From assembly GCA_003134785.1 (NCBI GenBank), contig PLCN01000003.1:124001-188000 (forward strand): 64,000 bases of DNA. The letters are read 5' to 3'. Origin of the DNA: Spartobacteria bacterium. Lineage in GTDB: Bacteria > Verrucomicrobiota > Verrucomicrobiia > Chthoniobacterales > UBA10450. The position numbers were made by a program, and so were the translations under genes. The notes beneath the pieces are model-generated. The model did no database searches, was not told the DNA's origin, and saw only the letters and a list, made by a program, of their open reading frames with translations. Shown piece after piece: positions 1 to 8,914 of this stretch. Each line of letters starts with the position of its first letter. Positions within the stretch are counted from its first letter, which is position 1.

Positions 1-282
1 GGGCGTCCCGTTCTTCTGCCGCTGACAAATGTCGGACGCTTCGTTCGCCATGGAGAGGAGGCCTGGGTCTTGCCGAAGATGGACGCGCTGGGCATCGTGG
101 AGACGTTGAAAATGTTCCGCGCCAACGAGGAGTTAGTGAAGCGACTTTCTACGGGCGCTCTTGCTTTTTGCGAGGAGCATTTTAATTGGAACAAGAACGC
201 CGGGAGGCTCGAACGCTTCTACGAGCAAATCCGCGTCCTACAACTCCAGCAACCGAGTGGCAAACCCCCGACGTTTTCTTAA
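1..282 (+). CDS. Glycosyltransferase family 4-like, C-terminal part (5' cut by window edge)
   Basis: The reading frame is open from the first base to a TAA at 280-282 and gives about 93 residues. The opening GRPVLLPLTNVGRFVRHGEE resembles the end of the GT-B donor-binding domain of group 1 glycosyltransferases, where a conserved 'G.PV.....G....v.hg..G' stretch precedes a helical tail. The rest (ALGIVETLKMFRANEELVKR and the EEHFNWNKNAGRLERFYEQI region) matches the usual helical C-terminus. Such enzymes transfer sugars to envelope polysaccharides or lipids at the cytoplasmic membrane. A methyltransferase follows 7 bp downstream, so a polysaccharide or lipid modification locus may lie to the left. 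The donor and acceptor cannot be read from this fragment. Confidence 0.6.
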   Translation, partial: GRPVLLPLTNVGRFVRHGEEAWVLPKMDALGIVETLKMFRANEELVKRLSTGALAFCEEHFNWNKNAGRLERFYEQIRVLQLQQPSGKPPTFS

Positions 283-289
283 TGAACCC

Positions 290-1063
290 GTGACCGCGAC
301 CGCGGCGGAAATCGTCACGCGCTATCGCTCGGCAAATCGGGAGCCGGAAACGAGCTACGCCACGGTGCGCGATTATTGCGAAAGCGTGGATCATCTGCCG
401 CAGATCACTGGCCTGGATGGGGATTTGAAAAACGTGCAGCGTCCGTGGGCGGTGAAAGCCCTGCTTCGCTCCGTGCCGCCCCCTGCTCGCCTTCTCGAAA
501 TTGGCGGCGGCGAACCGATCGTCAGCGGATTCCTGAACGAACTTGGTTACGACGTCACGCTGATCGATCCCTACGACGGCTTTGGAAACGGGCCGACGGA
601 ATATGAAATCTACGCCGAAGCGTTTCCGAATGTGAAAATCGTCCGCGGATATCTCGAGCCGCAGATGCAAGCTTTCGCGCCTGGCTCGTTCAACGCGATT
701 TTTTCTGTCTCCGTTCTCGAGCACCTCCCTTTGGAAGCGGCGACCGGTGTCTTTCGGGCGATCCGGGAATTTCTCGCGCCGGGCGGCGCGTCGATTCATT
801 GCTTCGATTTCGTGCTGCAAGGCATCGCCGAGGAGTACGACCTAACGAGCGCTCGTCATCTTCTGGCCCAACAGGCTCAATTGCAGAATCATCCGGGCGA
901 AACGGGCTTCGATGAATTGTTGGATCGACTAAAAACGGACGTCGAAACTTTCTTCCTTTCGCCGCAGGGTCACCACCATTGGCGCGGCGGATTGCCTTAC
1001 GAGAAATTTCCGTTTCGAAAGGTCGTGTCTCTCCAATCGATCGCGTTTCGGCCCCGACGCTGA
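290..1063 (+). CDS. Class I SAM-dependent methyltransferase
   Basis: The product is about 257 residues with a Rossmann methyltransferase core. Motif I is LLEIGGGEPIVSGFLNELGY (a G-x-G-x-G type SAM loop), followed by the acidic strand end DVTLIDPYDG. A later FNAIFSVSVLEHLPLEA segment matches the 'D.i.s..vlEHl.d' motif IV/V of Methyltransf_11/23 enzymes. The frame is open further upstream, but a GTG at 290 lies just past the upstream stop (282) and avoids a long overlap, so it is preferred. No clear Shine-Dalgarno sequence is seen. Co-orientation with the glycosyltransferase fragment suggests a role in glycan or lipid modification. The substrate is unknown. Confidence 0.7.
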   Translation: MTATAAEIVTRYRSANREPETSYATVRDYCESVDHLPQITGLDGDLKNVQRPWAVKALLRSVPPPARLLEIGGGEPIVSGFLNELGYDVTLIDPYDGFGNGPTEYEIYAEAFPNVKIVRGYLEPQMQAFAPGSFNAIFSVSVLEHLPLEAATGVFRAIREFLAPGGASIHCFDFVLQGIAEEYDLTSARHLLAQQAQLQNHPGETGFDELLDRLKTDVETFFLSPQGHHHWRGGLPYEKFPFRKVVSLQSIAFRPRR

Positions 1064-1114
1064 AGCACTCGGCTCGACAGAGCCGTCGCTGCATGCCACA
1101 ACCGCCCTGGAAGC

Positions 1115-1142
1115 TTGACAGTCCTAGGCCGACTTCTAATTT
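1115..1142 (+). promoter_or_regulatory. Sigma-70-like promoter of sdhCAB
   Basis: A perfect TTGACA at 1115-1120 is followed after 16 bp by TAATTT at 1137-1142. Transcription would start near 1149, leaving a leader of about 34 nt before the GTG of sdhC at 1183. The region lies in the only gap upstream of the sdh operon. Confidence 0.5.
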
Positions 1143-1182
1143 CAGCTATTGAGCGGCCGCGCGCCGGATTCTTGCCAAAAAT

Positions 1183-1878
1183 GTGACCGCGTTTTCTTCA
1201 TTTTATCGCTCGTCCGTGGGCAAAAAAATGATCGTGGCCGTCACCGGCGTCGTGTTGATCGCTTTCGTGGTCGGACACCTCCTCGGAAATTTGCAGATTT
1301 TTCTCGGGCCCGACTGGGTGAACAGCTACGCGGAACATCTTCGCGCTCTCGGTCCCCTGCTCTGGGCCATCAGGGCTTTTCTTCTCGTGAGCGTTCTCTT
1401 GCACATCTTCTACACCATCAGTCTGGCGATCGAGAATCGCCGCGCGCGGCCGGTGCAGTACGAAAGAAAAGACAACGTCAAAGCGACCTTTGCCTCGCGT
1501 TACATGGCGATGAGCGGACTGATCGTCCTGGCTTTTATTCTTTATCACCTGGCGCACTTTACCGTCCGCGTCACGGACCCCCGGTTCCTGCTGCTCAAGG
1601 CCGATCCGCTCAATCGCTACGACGTTTATTCCATGATGGTCTACGGTTTTCAGAACATTTTCGTCTCGGCCTTTTACATTATCGGAATGTTTTTGCTGGC
1701 GCTCCACTTGAGCCACGGGACTTCAAGTTTCTTCCAATCGTTAGGCCTGAACGATAAGAAGCTGACGCCGCGACTTGCGCTGGCGGGCCGCATCTTTGCG
1801 TGGTTAATCTTTGTCGGTTACACCTCGATTCCCATCGCTGTCCTGTTTCATCTCGTGAAACCGGCGCAAGAATTATGA
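1183..1878 (+). CDS. sdhC: Succinate dehydrogenase cytochrome b subunit
   Basis: This 231-residue integral membrane protein has about five hydrophobic segments: roughly residues 15-35, 60-80, 105-125, 155-178 and 203-225. Its N-terminus [20 protein letters not shown] is typical of the single-subunit cytochrome b558-type SdhC family that carries both hemes. It would anchor SdhAB to the inner membrane and pass electrons to quinone. Histidines lie in [21 protein letters not shown] and LALHLSHG, suitable as heme ligands. The start is GTG at 1183; an overlapping ATG two bases earlier hits a stop at once. The stop overlaps the sdhA start (ATGA at 1875-1878), indicating translational coupling. No separate sdhD is seen, as expected for this family. 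Confidence 0.9.
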   Translation: MTAFSSFYRSSVGKKMIVAVTGVVLIAFVVGHLLGNLQIFLGPDWVNSYAEHLRALGPLLWAIRAFLLVSVLLHIFYTISLAIENRRARPVQYERKDNVKATFASRYMAMSGLIVLAFILYHLAHFTVRVTDPRFLLLKADPLNRYDVYSMMVYGFQNIFVSAFYIIGMFLLALHLSHGTSSFFQSLGLNDKKLTPRLALAGRIFAWLIFVGYTSIPIAVLFHLVKPAQEL

Positions 1879-3800
1879 TCGGAACTCTGGACTCTCGAAT
1901 TCCGTCCGGGCCGCTCGCGCAAAAATGGGCGACTCATAAGGACCACGCCCGTCTGGTGAGCCCGAACAATCGCCGAAAGTTCCAGGTTATCGTGGTGGGC
2001 AGCGGTCTTGCCGGCGGAGCGGCCGCGGCCACGCTGGGCGAGCTGGGCTACAACGTGAAATGTTTTTGTTATCAGGACAGCCCGCGCCGGGCGCATAGCA
2101 TCGCCGCCCAGGGCGGAATCAATGCCGCCAAGAATTATCAGAACGACGGCGACAGTGTCTTCCGCTTGTTTTACGACACGATCAAAGGCGGTGATTTCCG
2201 GTCGCGTGAAGCAAATGTTTATCGCCTTGCGGAAGTCAGCAATCTGATCATCGACCACTGCGTGGAACAAGGTGTTCCCTTCGCGCGCGAGTACGGCGGC
2301 TTGCTCGCGAACCGATCGTTCGGCGGCGCCCAGGTCTCGCGCACGTTTTACGCGCGCGGGCAAACGGGGCAGCAACTCCTCCTCGGCGCCTATCAGGCCC
2401 TCTGCCGGCAGATCGCTGCCGGTACCGTCGCGATGTTTCCGCAGACGGAGATGCTCGACCTCGTCCTCGTGGACGGACATGCGAAAGGAATCATCACCCG
2501 CAGCCTGGTCACGGGAAAAATTGCAGCGCACGCGGCGGACGCGGTCGTGCTTGCGACCGGCGGTTACGGGAATGTTTTTTATCTTTCGACGAACGCGCGC
2601 GGCTGCAACGTCACCGCCACCTATCGCGCATATAAGAAGGGGGCCCTCTTTGCCAATCCTTGTTTCACCCAGATTCATCCGACTTGCATTCCAGTGAGCG
2701 GACAAAACCAGTCGAAGCTGACCCTTATGTCTGAATCGCTTCGCAACGATGGCCGCGTCTGGGTTCCGAAAAAAGCGGGCGACAAGCGCTCACCGAAACA
2801 GATTCCGGAAGAAGAACGCGATTATTATCTCGAGCGAAAATATCCGAGCTTTGGGAATCTGGCGCCGCGCGACATCTCTTCTCGCGCCGCGAAGGAAGTC
2901 TGCGATGAAGGGCGCGGCGTGGGCGAAAGCGGGCGCGGTGTTTACCTCGACTTCGCGGACGCGATTAATCGCGTTGGAGAACAAACGATTCGCGAACGCT
3001 ACGGAAATCTTTTTCACATCTACGAAAAAATCACCGGCGAAAATGCTTATGAGCGGCCGATGCGGATCTATCCCGCGGTCCATTACACCATGGGTGGATT
3101 GTGGGTGGACTACAATTTAATGAGCAACATCCCGGGACTGCACGTCATCGGCGAAGCGAATTTTTCTGACCACGGCGCAAACCGGCTCGGCGCCAGCGCG
3201 CTCATGCAAGGCCTGGCTGACGGATACTTCGTCCTGCCTTACACGCTTCCGGTTTATCTCGCCGGCCAGATCGGGAAGCGGCCCCCGACCGATCACCAGG
3301 AATTTTGCAAGGCGGAGGACGAAGTGCGCGCCCGCACCACGAAGCTGCTTTCAATCAATGGGAGCCGCTCGGTGGATTCATTCCATCGCGAGCTGGGCTT
3401 TCTTCTTTGGGACAAATGTGGAATGGCGCGAAACACGCGCGGGCTGCGTGAGGCCCTCACTTGGATCCCGGAAATGCGGGAACAATTCTGGCGTGATGTG
3501 CGTGTTCCCGGAATAGGAAAAGAATTCAATCAGTCCCTGGAAAGGGCCGGCCGCGTCGCGGATTTCCTCGAATTCGCCGAGCTCATGTGCATCGATGCTC
3601 TGACCCGCGACGAATCCTGCGGCGGACATTTTCGCGAGGAACATCAAACGCCCGATGGCGAGGCCTTGCGGGACGACGAACATTTCGCGGATGTCTTCGC
3701 CTGGGAATACCAGGGTAATGGGTCGATCGCCGCTCCGAAGTTGCATCGTGAGCCGCTCGTCTTCGAAACCGTTGAGCTGACACAGAGGAGCTACAAGTGA
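1875..3800 (+). CDS. sdhA: Succinate dehydrogenase flavoprotein subunit
   Basis: The 641-residue product is the FAD-containing catalytic subunit that oxidises succinate to fumarate in the TCA cycle. The N-terminal dinucleotide-binding loop [20 protein letters not shown] starts near residue 40. [14 protein letters not shown] contains the histidine (about residue 74) expected to bind FAD covalently. [18 protein letters not shown]-like [14 protein letters not shown] and the C-terminal [14 protein letters not shown] segment match the substrate and FAD regions of the family. The ATG at 1875 overlaps the sdhC stop and gives a normal N-terminus; an open extension to 1800 lies inside sdhC and is not used. 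The 3' end overlaps sdhB by 4 bp (GTGA). Confidence 0.95.
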   Translation: MIGTLDSRIPSGPLAQKWATHKDHARLVSPNNRRKFQVIVVGSGLAGGAAAATLGELGYNVKCFCYQDSPRRAHSIAAQGGINAAKNYQNDGDSVFRLFYDTIKGGDFRSREANVYRLAEVSNLIIDHCVEQGVPFAREYGGLLANRSFGGAQVSRTFYARGQTGQQLLLGAYQALCRQIAAGTVAMFPQTEMLDLVLVDGHAKGIITRSLVTGKIAAHAADAVVLATGGYGNVFYLSTNARGCNVTATYRAYKKGALFANPCFTQIHPTCIPVSGQNQSKLTLMSESLRNDGRVWVPKKAGDKRSPKQIPEEERDYYLERKYPSFGNLAPRDISSRAAKEVCDEGRGVGESGRGVYLDFADAINRVGEQTIRERYGNLFHIYEKITGENAYERPMRIYPAVHYTMGGLWVDYNLMSNIPGLHVIGEANFSDHGANRLGASALMQGLADGYFVLPYTLPVYLAGQIGKRPPTDHQEFCKAEDEVRARTTKLLSINGSRSVDSFHRELGFLLWDKCGMARNTRGLREALTWIPEMREQFWRDVRVPGIGKEFNQSLERAGRVADFLEFAELMCIDALTRDESCGGHFREEHQTPDGEALRDDEHFADVFAWEYQGNGSIAAPKLHREPLVFETVELTQRSYK

Positions 3801-4552
3801 AGTTCAAACTCAAAGTCTGGCGCCAAAAAACGGCGACGGCCCCGGGCAAGCTGGTCGAATACCAAGCGAAGGACGTTTCCCCCAACACCTCGTTTCTCGA
3901 GATGCTCGACGTCGTTAACGAAGGACTGGTCGCTCAGGGCAAGGAGCCAATCGCGTTCGATTCCGATTGCCGTGAAGGCATCTGCGGAACCTGCTCGCTG
4001 ACAATTAATGGCGAAGCACACGGGCCCGATCATCCGGGCGCGGCCTGCGAAGTTTACATGCGGAGATTCAAGGACGGTGAAACGATCGTGGTCGAGCCGT
4101 TCCGCGCCAAACCGTTTCCGTTGATCAAAGATCTGGTGGTCGATCGAAGCGCGCTCGATCGGATTGTGCAGGCGGGCGGTTTTATCGCGGCGCGTGCCGG
4201 GTCCGCGCCGGAAGCGAATTCGATTCTGGTCCCGAAACACGAGGCCGATCGTTCGATGGAAGCGGCCGCTTGCATTGGATGCGGAGCGTGCGCAGCGGCG
4301 TGTCCGAATGCTTCCGCGATGCTGTTCACGGCAGCAAAGGTTTCGCATCTTGCCTTCCTGCCTCAAGGGCAACCGGAGCGGACCACCCGCGTCTTGAAGA
4401 TGGTGACCGCGATGGATGCGGAGGGATTCGGCAATTGCACGAACACTTACGAATGCGAGGCGGTTTGTCCTGCTTCGATCAGCGCGAGTCTCATCGCGAA
4501 ATTGAATCGCGAGTATGCGATCGCCAGTTTGAAGAGGAGAGCGGGCGAGTAG
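3797..4552 (+). CDS. sdhB: Succinate dehydrogenase iron-sulfur subunit
   Basis: This 251-residue protein carries electrons from FAD in SdhA to the membrane quinone site. The N-terminal plant-type ferredoxin domain has the 2Fe-2S motif [17 protein letters not shown] with a later cysteine in [10 protein letters not shown]. The C-terminal helical domain holds [14 protein letters not shown] (4Fe-4S) and [12 protein letters not shown] (3Fe-4S and remaining ligands). The length fits the Bacteroides/Verrucomicrobia-type SdhB. The GTG start at 3797 overlaps the sdhA stop and is preceded by a good GAGGAG ribosome site at 3785-3790, which supports this start. It closes the sdhCAB operon, followed by a palindrome-rich gap. 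Confidence 0.95.
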   Translation: MKFKLKVWRQKTATAPGKLVEYQAKDVSPNTSFLEMLDVVNEGLVAQGKEPIAFDSDCREGICGTCSLTINGEAHGPDHPGAACEVYMRRFKDGETIVVEPFRAKPFPLIKDLVVDRSALDRIVQAGGFIAARAGSAPEANSILVPKHEADRSMEAAACIGCGACAAACPNASAMLFTAAKVSHLAFLPQGQPERTTRVLKMVTAMDAEGFGNCTNTYECEAVCPASISASLIAKLNREYAIASLKRRAGE

Positions 4553-4585
4553 CGCACGCATCTCGGGTGTGAAGGTGGTGTCTCC

Positions 4586-4742
4586 TTTGCTTGGGGAGCG
4601 CAGGCTGCCAGCCTGCAGGTCTCGGCAGCTTGCCGAGACCAATCGCACGACACCAGGCGTTGAAAATGACGTATGACGCCGCCAAGTGTAGCCGGCAAGT
4701 TGCCGGCTACGGCAGGCTGCCAGCCTGCGCTCCCCAAGCAAA
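4586..4742. repeat. Cluster of REP-like palindromes inside a long inverted repeat
   Basis: Positions 4586-4616 and 4712-4742 are about 31-bp inverted copies of each other (a TTTGCTTGGGGAGCG arm plus the inner palindrome with arms GCAGGCTG and CAGCCTGC). Between them are two further palindromes: 4618-4640 (arms GGTCTCGGCA and TGCCGAGACC) and 4688-4710 (arms GTAGCCGGCAA and TTGCCGGCTAC). The cluster lies between the convergent sdhB and ispE genes, so it could end transcription from both sides. It also looks like mobile REP-type elements. Smaller similar repeats occur at 23541, 24694, 29688 and 31545. Confidence 0.7.
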
Positions 4743-4776
4743 GTAGACGCCAAAACCAACACGCGAGACGCGTGCG

Positions 4777-5610
4777 CTACCCAGTCTCGCAAACACGCGT
4801 CCACAATGTGGCATCGACATCATCGCGGGCGCGCGCGGCTAATTTTTCTGCAGCTGCGTCCTTGCGCATAACCGCAAAAACCGTTGAACCGGAGCCCGAC
4901 ATCAACGCAGCGCCGACTTCCGGCTGACTGCATAACCAGGTCTTCAGATATCCGAGCAGAATAAATTTTTCGAACACCGGCCGTTCGAGGTCATTCACGA
5001 AGCGGACGCCCGAAAATTTCTGCAGCGCGTAACTCACTCCGGGTAGCTCTCGGGAGTTCTTCCACCTTTCGTAAGCCCATGGAGTCGGCACGCCGAAGTC
5101 CGGTTTCAACAATAAGACGGTGAAAGTTCCGGGAAGGGTTGTCGGTTGAACAAGTTCGCCGCCTCCGCGGCAAATCGCGGCGGAGCCAACGATGAAGAAG
5201 GGAACGTCGGATCCAACCTGGGCGGCGAGTTTGAAGAGATCGTTTTGTTCGAGGCGCGTTCCGAAAAGTTCGTTTAACCCGAGCAGCGTAGTCGCGGCAT
5301 CACTGCTTCCCCCGCCCAAGCCGGCGCCGTGCGGAATATTTTTCACCAATGTGATCTTGAGGCCCGTGGCGATCCTAGTGGCCTTCTGAAAAAGCCTGGC
5401 CGCTCGCACGACGAGATTATCTTCGCCACCCGGCAGCGCGGGATCGTCGCAAGAAAATTGAATGGCTTCGTGGTCGGAATTCCGTTCGATGGTCAAACTG
5501 TCCGCGAGCGAAATCGGCGCCATCAGCGTTTCGATTTCATGGAATCCATCTTCGCGCCGGCCCTTGATCTCAAACGAAAGATTGATCTTCGCCGGTGCAT
5601 AAAGCTGCAT
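4777..5610 (-). CDS. ispE: 4-diphosphocytidyl-2-C-methyl-D-erythritol kinase
   Basis: This GHMP-family kinase of about 277 residues phosphorylates CDP-methylerythritol in the MEP route to isoprenoids. The N-terminus MQLYAPAKINLSFEI is the classic IspE start, with the AKINL segment forming part of the substrate site. The ATP loop is IPHGAGLGGGSSDAATTL, and the C-terminal GALMSGSGSTVFAV is the third GHMP motif. The start is placed at the M of MQLYAPAK (5610); a start six residues earlier at 5628 is also open. It is divergent from pyrF, with 37 bp between the starts. A polyprenyl synthase lies about 2 kb away, but on the other strand. Confidence 0.92.
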   Translation of the reverse strand: MQLYAPAKINLSFEIKGRREDGFHEIETLMAPISLADSLTIERNSDHEAIQFSCDDPALPGGEDNLVVRAARLFQKATRIATGLKITLVKNIPHGAGLGGGSSDAATTLLGLNELFGTRLEQNDLFKLAAQVGSDVPFFIVGSAAICRGGGELVQPTTLPGTFTVLLLKPDFGVPTPWAYERWKNSRELPGVSYALQKFSGVRFVNDLERPVFEKFILLGYLKTWLCSQPEVGAALMSGSGSTVFAVMRKDAAAEKLAARARDDVDATLWTRVCETG

Positions 5611-5647
5611 ATCTTTATCTCTCCACAAAATTTCTCGGAATTACAGA

Positions 5648-6358
5648 ATGAAGTCGTCTTCACCCACGGTCAGCACGCGCGGCCGGCTGATTGTGGCTCT
5701 CGATTTTCCGAACCAGGCGAAAGCGCTCACTCTGGTTTCCGTCTTATCCGGCGCTGTTTCCACTTACAAAATCGGACTACAACTCTACACCGCTGCGGGC
5801 CCGGAAATCGTTCGCGCGGTCGCCGCGACGGGCGCCAACATTTTCCTCGATCTCAAACTCCACGATATTCCGAGCACCGTTGCCAAAGCCGTCGCGGCGG
5901 CGGGCGAGCTCGGCGTGCAGATGTTGACGGTTCATCTGAGCGGCGGGCGCTCGATGCTCGAGGCAGCAGTCGAAGCAAAGCTCCCTCACCTCACTCTGCT
6001 CGGGGTAACGGTTTTGACGAGCGCGACCGAGGAAACACTTCGCGAAACGGGCGTTGTCTCCGCGCTCGATGCGCAGGTCATCCGGCTGGGAGAGCTCGGC
6101 AAGAAATCCGGGATCGGCGGTTTGATTACCAGCCCGCACGAGGTCGGGCTTCTGCGAGAACGGCTCGGCGATGAAATCATGTTGGTCACACCCGGCGTTC
6201 GACCAACCTGGGCGGCGGCGGACGATCAAAAACGATTCACGACTCCGCACGAAGCGCTGGAGAGCGGCGCCGATTATCTCGTGATCGGACGGGCGATCAC
6301 AGCCGCAGCGGATCCTCGCGCCGCCATGGAGCGTCTGCTCGACGAGATCGCTGACTGA
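5648..6358 (+). CDS. pyrF: Orotidine 5'-phosphate decarboxylase
   Basis: The 236-residue TIM-barrel enzyme makes UMP from OMP in pyrimidine synthesis. The catalytic array is visible in IFLDLKLHDIPSTVAKAV (the D-x-K-x-x-D motif). The phosphate-binding end is VTPGVRPTWAAADDQKR followed by GADYLVIGRAITAAADP. The N-terminal RLIVALDFPN strand is also typical. The length fits the short bacterial class I form. The next gene starts 17 bp downstream on the same strand, so the two may be co-transcribed. Confidence 0.93.
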   Translation: MKSSSPTVSTRGRLIVALDFPNQAKALTLVSVLSGAVSTYKIGLQLYTAAGPEIVRAVAATGANIFLDLKLHDIPSTVAKAVAAAGELGVQMLTVHLSGGRSMLEAAVEAKLPHLTLLGVTVLTSATEETLRETGVVSALDAQVIRLGELGKKSGIGGLITSPHEVGLLRERLGDEIMLVTPGVRPTWAAADDQKRFTTPHEALESGADYLVIGRAITAAADPRAAMERLLDEIAD

Positions 6359-6375
6359 ATTTCGGAAGGGCGATC

Positions 6376-7035
6376 ATGCTCGACCAGTTGGCGGTCTATG
6401 ACGATACCGAGCCGCGCGCCGCGGCCCTCAACATGGCGGTGGACGAAGCGTTGCTCGAGACTTCCCCCTCCCCCGCGCTTCGCTTTTACCGCTGGCGAAG
6501 TCCCGCGCTTTCATTCGGTTATTTCGGATCTTTCGCCGATGTCGCGGACCAGCGCGACGAACGGGAAATTGTGCGTCGCTGGACTGGAGGTGGAGTCGTT
6601 CCGCACGGAGAGGATCGCACCTATTCGGTCATTATTCCGGCAGGGCATTTGTTTTTCGCACACTCCTCGCTCGAAATTTATTCGGAGCTGCACGATGTGA
6701 TTCGACGAGCGCTAACGGCAAATGGAATCGAAGCCACGCTCGCGGGTTCGGTAGCGCCGAAGGTTTCGGAAGATTGTTTTGCCAACGCGGTGCGAGCGGA
6801 CGTGCTGAGTGCAGGACGAAAGGTCGCCGGCGCGGCTCATCGACGTTCCCGCGCCGGACTGCTCCATCAAGGCAGCATCCAACTGCCAGGATTGCCGGCA
6901 AAGTTTAACGAGGATTTTGCCAAAGCGCTTTGCGATCGTTTCCAGCGCAGAACTCTGTCGCCAGAATTGATCGACCGCGCCCGCACGATCGCGCAAATGA
7001 AGTATGCAAAGGCCGAGTGGCTGATGCGCCGGTAA
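6376..7035 (+). CDS. Lipoate-protein ligase A-like protein (BPL/LplA/LipB fold)
   Basis: The product has 219 residues and the lipoyl/biotin ligase catalytic fold. The glycine-rich acyl-adenylate loop is VRRWTGGGVVPHGEDRTYSV. The lysine-containing motif is GRKVAGAAHRRSRAGLLHQG, where K is the residue expected to contact the lipoyl-AMP. It should attach lipoate, or transfer octanoate, to E2 or GcvH proteins in the cytoplasm. It is shorter than E. coli LplA (about 337 residues) and lacks the extra C-terminal domain, so it could be an LplA-catalytic-only ligase or an LipM/LipL-type octanoyltransferase. Sequence alone does not decide between these. Confidence 0.75.
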   Translation: MLDQLAVYDDTEPRAAALNMAVDEALLETSPSPALRFYRWRSPALSFGYFGSFADVADQRDEREIVRRWTGGGVVPHGEDRTYSVIIPAGHLFFAHSSLEIYSELHDVIRRALTANGIEATLAGSVAPKVSEDCFANAVRADVLSAGRKVAGAAHRRSRAGLLHQGSIQLPGLPAKFNEDFAKALCDRFQRRTLSPELIDRARTIAQMKYAKAEWLMRR

Positions 7036-7085
7036 GAACCTTCCCCGGCCTGAAGGCAGGCCGGCTCCAATCATTGCCAGTTGTT

Positions 7086-7114
7086 TTGACAGGCAGAGGC
7101 CGTCCTCCTATCCT
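7086..7114 (+). promoter_or_regulatory. Sigma-70-like promoter giving a leaderless transcript
   Basis: TTGACA at 7086-7091, a 17-bp spacer, then TATCCT at 7109-7114. Only 6 nt separate the -10 hexamer from the GTG start at 7121, so the usual start site would fall on or next to the start codon. Confidence 0.5.
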
Positions 7115-7120
7115 GCGTTT

Positions 7121-8146
7121 GTGGAAGTTTTCGCTCACTCGCGCGCGCCATCAGCGTCCCCAGATCGAGCTTTGGCGCGAGTGACGCTCGGCGTCCAAAT
7201 GCATTTGGAAGAAGTCGAAGCGCGCATCGCACAGCAAGCCGCCGAATTCGATCCCGCGGTGGAGGGTTACGTCACCTACGCGATCGGCGGCCGCGGCAAA
7301 CGGTTGCGGCCGCTCATGGCGTTACTGAGCGGAGGCGCCAGCGGCGGAATCACGCCAGCGCACGTGGATCTCGCGGTGATCGTCGAGTTGATCCACATCG
7401 CCACACTCGTGCACGACGACATCATGGATGAAGCCGAACGCCGCCGAGCGCAGCCGACCGTGAACGCGCGCTGGGGAAATTCCCTGAGCGTTCTCCTGGG
7501 CGATTGCCTCTTCGCCCAAGCGTTGAATCTTTCCACCAATTTCGACAACACGGATGTTTGCCGCACGATCGCCCGGGCCGCGCGCGAGGTTTGTTCCGGC
7601 GAAATAATCCAGACGCAGCGCCGCTTCGATCTCCATCTCGGAATCGCGGATTATCTGCGGATTATCGAAATGAAAACCGGCTCGCTCTTTGCGGCCGCGG
7701 CTGAGTTGGGGGCCGTCCTCAATGGCGCCGACGCGGAGACGACACGCGCGCTGAAAGATTTTGGGCGGAAGATTGGCGCCGCCTATCAAATTTACGACGA
7801 TTGCCTCGATATTGCCGGGAATGAAACCGAGATCGGAAAAACACTCGGGACCGATTTGCGACATGGGAAGCTTACGCTGCCGGTCCTGATGTTGCTCGGC
7901 TCCGCGCCGGCGGCGGAACGGGAGCGATACTGCGAGCTGATCCTCGAGGAGAAATCCAGCGCGATCACGAAGCTGCTGAAAATGGATTCGCCCAATGGCG
8001 CGTTGAAGGCGTCCGTCGATGCGGGTGAAGAATTGATTCGCGATGCCCAACGGGAAATCGAGGGGCTTCCGCAAAATCAATATACCGATTCGCTTTTCCA
8101 GTTCGGCGATGCGCTCAGGGAATTGCTCGATCAATTTCGTGTCTGA
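7121..8146 (+). CDS. Trans-isoprenyl diphosphate synthase (octaprenyl/solanesyl type)
   Basis: The 341-residue all-helical prenyltransferase condenses IPP units to make a long polyprenyl diphosphate, probably for menaquinone or ubiquinone side chains. The first aspartate-rich motif lies in LVHDDIMDEAERRRAQPT and the second in YQIYDDCLDIAGNETEIGKT. GGRGKRLRPL is the IPP-binding segment. The DDxxD-with-two-spacers pattern and the lack of a bulky aromatic just before it suggest a long-chain enzyme. Chain length cannot be fixed by eye. The GTG at 7121 sits 6 nt after a strong promoter; a start closer to MHLEEVEARI (residue 27) is also possible. Confidence 0.88.
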   Translation: MEVFAHSRAPSASPDRALARVTLGVQMHLEEVEARIAQQAAEFDPAVEGYVTYAIGGRGKRLRPLMALLSGGASGGITPAHVDLAVIVELIHIATLVHDDIMDEAERRRAQPTVNARWGNSLSVLLGDCLFAQALNLSTNFDNTDVCRTIARAAREVCSGEIIQTQRRFDLHLGIADYLRIIEMKTGSLFAAAAELGAVLNGADAETTRALKDFGRKIGAAYQIYDDCLDIAGNETEIGKTLGTDLRHGKLTLPVLMLLGSAPAAERERYCELILEEKSSAITKLLKMDSPNGALKASVDAGEELIRDAQREIEGLPQNQYTDSLFQFGDALRELLDQFRV

Positions 8147-8188
8147 TCCGGAAGGTGGGAGCGACCTCAGCGTCGCAACTGCGAGCGG

Positions 8189-8914
8189 ATGAAGGCAAGC
8201 GATCACGGCACCAAGGCCGCTTCCACATTAAAGATCCGCGAGATGCCGCGAGATGAGCGGCCGCGTGAAAAACTTCTCGGGCGCGGAGCCGCGGCGCTGA
8301 CGGATCCGGAGTTGATCGCAATTTTGCTTCGCACTGGTCTGCCAGGCGCGAACGCCGTCGATGTCGCGCGACAGTTGCTCGAGCGATACGGTTCTCTGTC
8401 GGGCTTGAGCCGGTGCACGGTGAAAGAAATCGCATCGATTCGCGGCATCGGGGAAGCGAAGGCGATCCAGCTCGTGGCCGCTTTCGGTCTCGGCCAGCGT
8501 CTGGCGAATGAGCGTTTGTCGCGGCAAAAGCTCGATTCGCCGGAACTGGTCCATGACTTGGTCGCCGCGGAGATGCGAACGCTACACAAGGAATCGCTTC
8601 GCGTGATTCTACTCGATACTCGCTATCATTTGTTGCGGATGGAGGAGGTTTCGCTGGGCAGCGTAAATGAGAGCATCGCGCATCCGCGCGATGTGTTCCG
8701 GCCGGCGGTGATCTCTTCTGCCTATGCGGTGATCGTGGTTCACAATCATCCTTCCGGCGACCCTTCCCCCAGCCAGTCCGATCACAGTCTAACGAGACGT
8801 TTAGTCGAAGCGGCGGAGCTGCTTCAGATCAAGCTGCTCGATCACATCATCATCGGCGCGCCGGCCGAGGGTCGGTCTCCGTATTTCAGTTTCAAGGAAG
8901 CTGGCGTGCTATGA
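8189..8914 (+). CDS. radC: RadC-family JAB1/MPN-domain protein
   Basis: The product has 241 residues. The N-terminal helix-hairpin-helix part (residues about 60-95, SIRGIGEAKAIQLVAAFGLG) is followed by a RadC/JAMM metalloprotease-like domain. The metal motif is VVHNHPSGDPSPSQSD, with an upstream glutamate in RMEEVSLGSVNES. This is a complete JAMM site, E...HxHx(7)SxxD. The biological role of RadC is uncertain; earlier links to DNA repair are not well supported. The 3' end overlaps lpxA by 4 bp (ATGA), so the two genes are translationally coupled. Confidence 0.9.
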   Translation: MKASDHGTKAASTLKIREMPRDERPREKLLGRGAAALTDPELIAILLRTGLPGANAVDVARQLLERYGSLSGLSRCTVKEIASIRGIGEAKAIQLVAAFGLGQRLANERLSRQKLDSPELVHDLVAAEMRTLHKESLRVILLDTRYHLLRMEEVSLGSVNESIAHPRDVFRPAVISSAYAVIVVHNHPSGDPSPSQSDHSLTRRLVEAAELLQIKLLDHIIIGAPAEGRSPYFSFKEAGVL

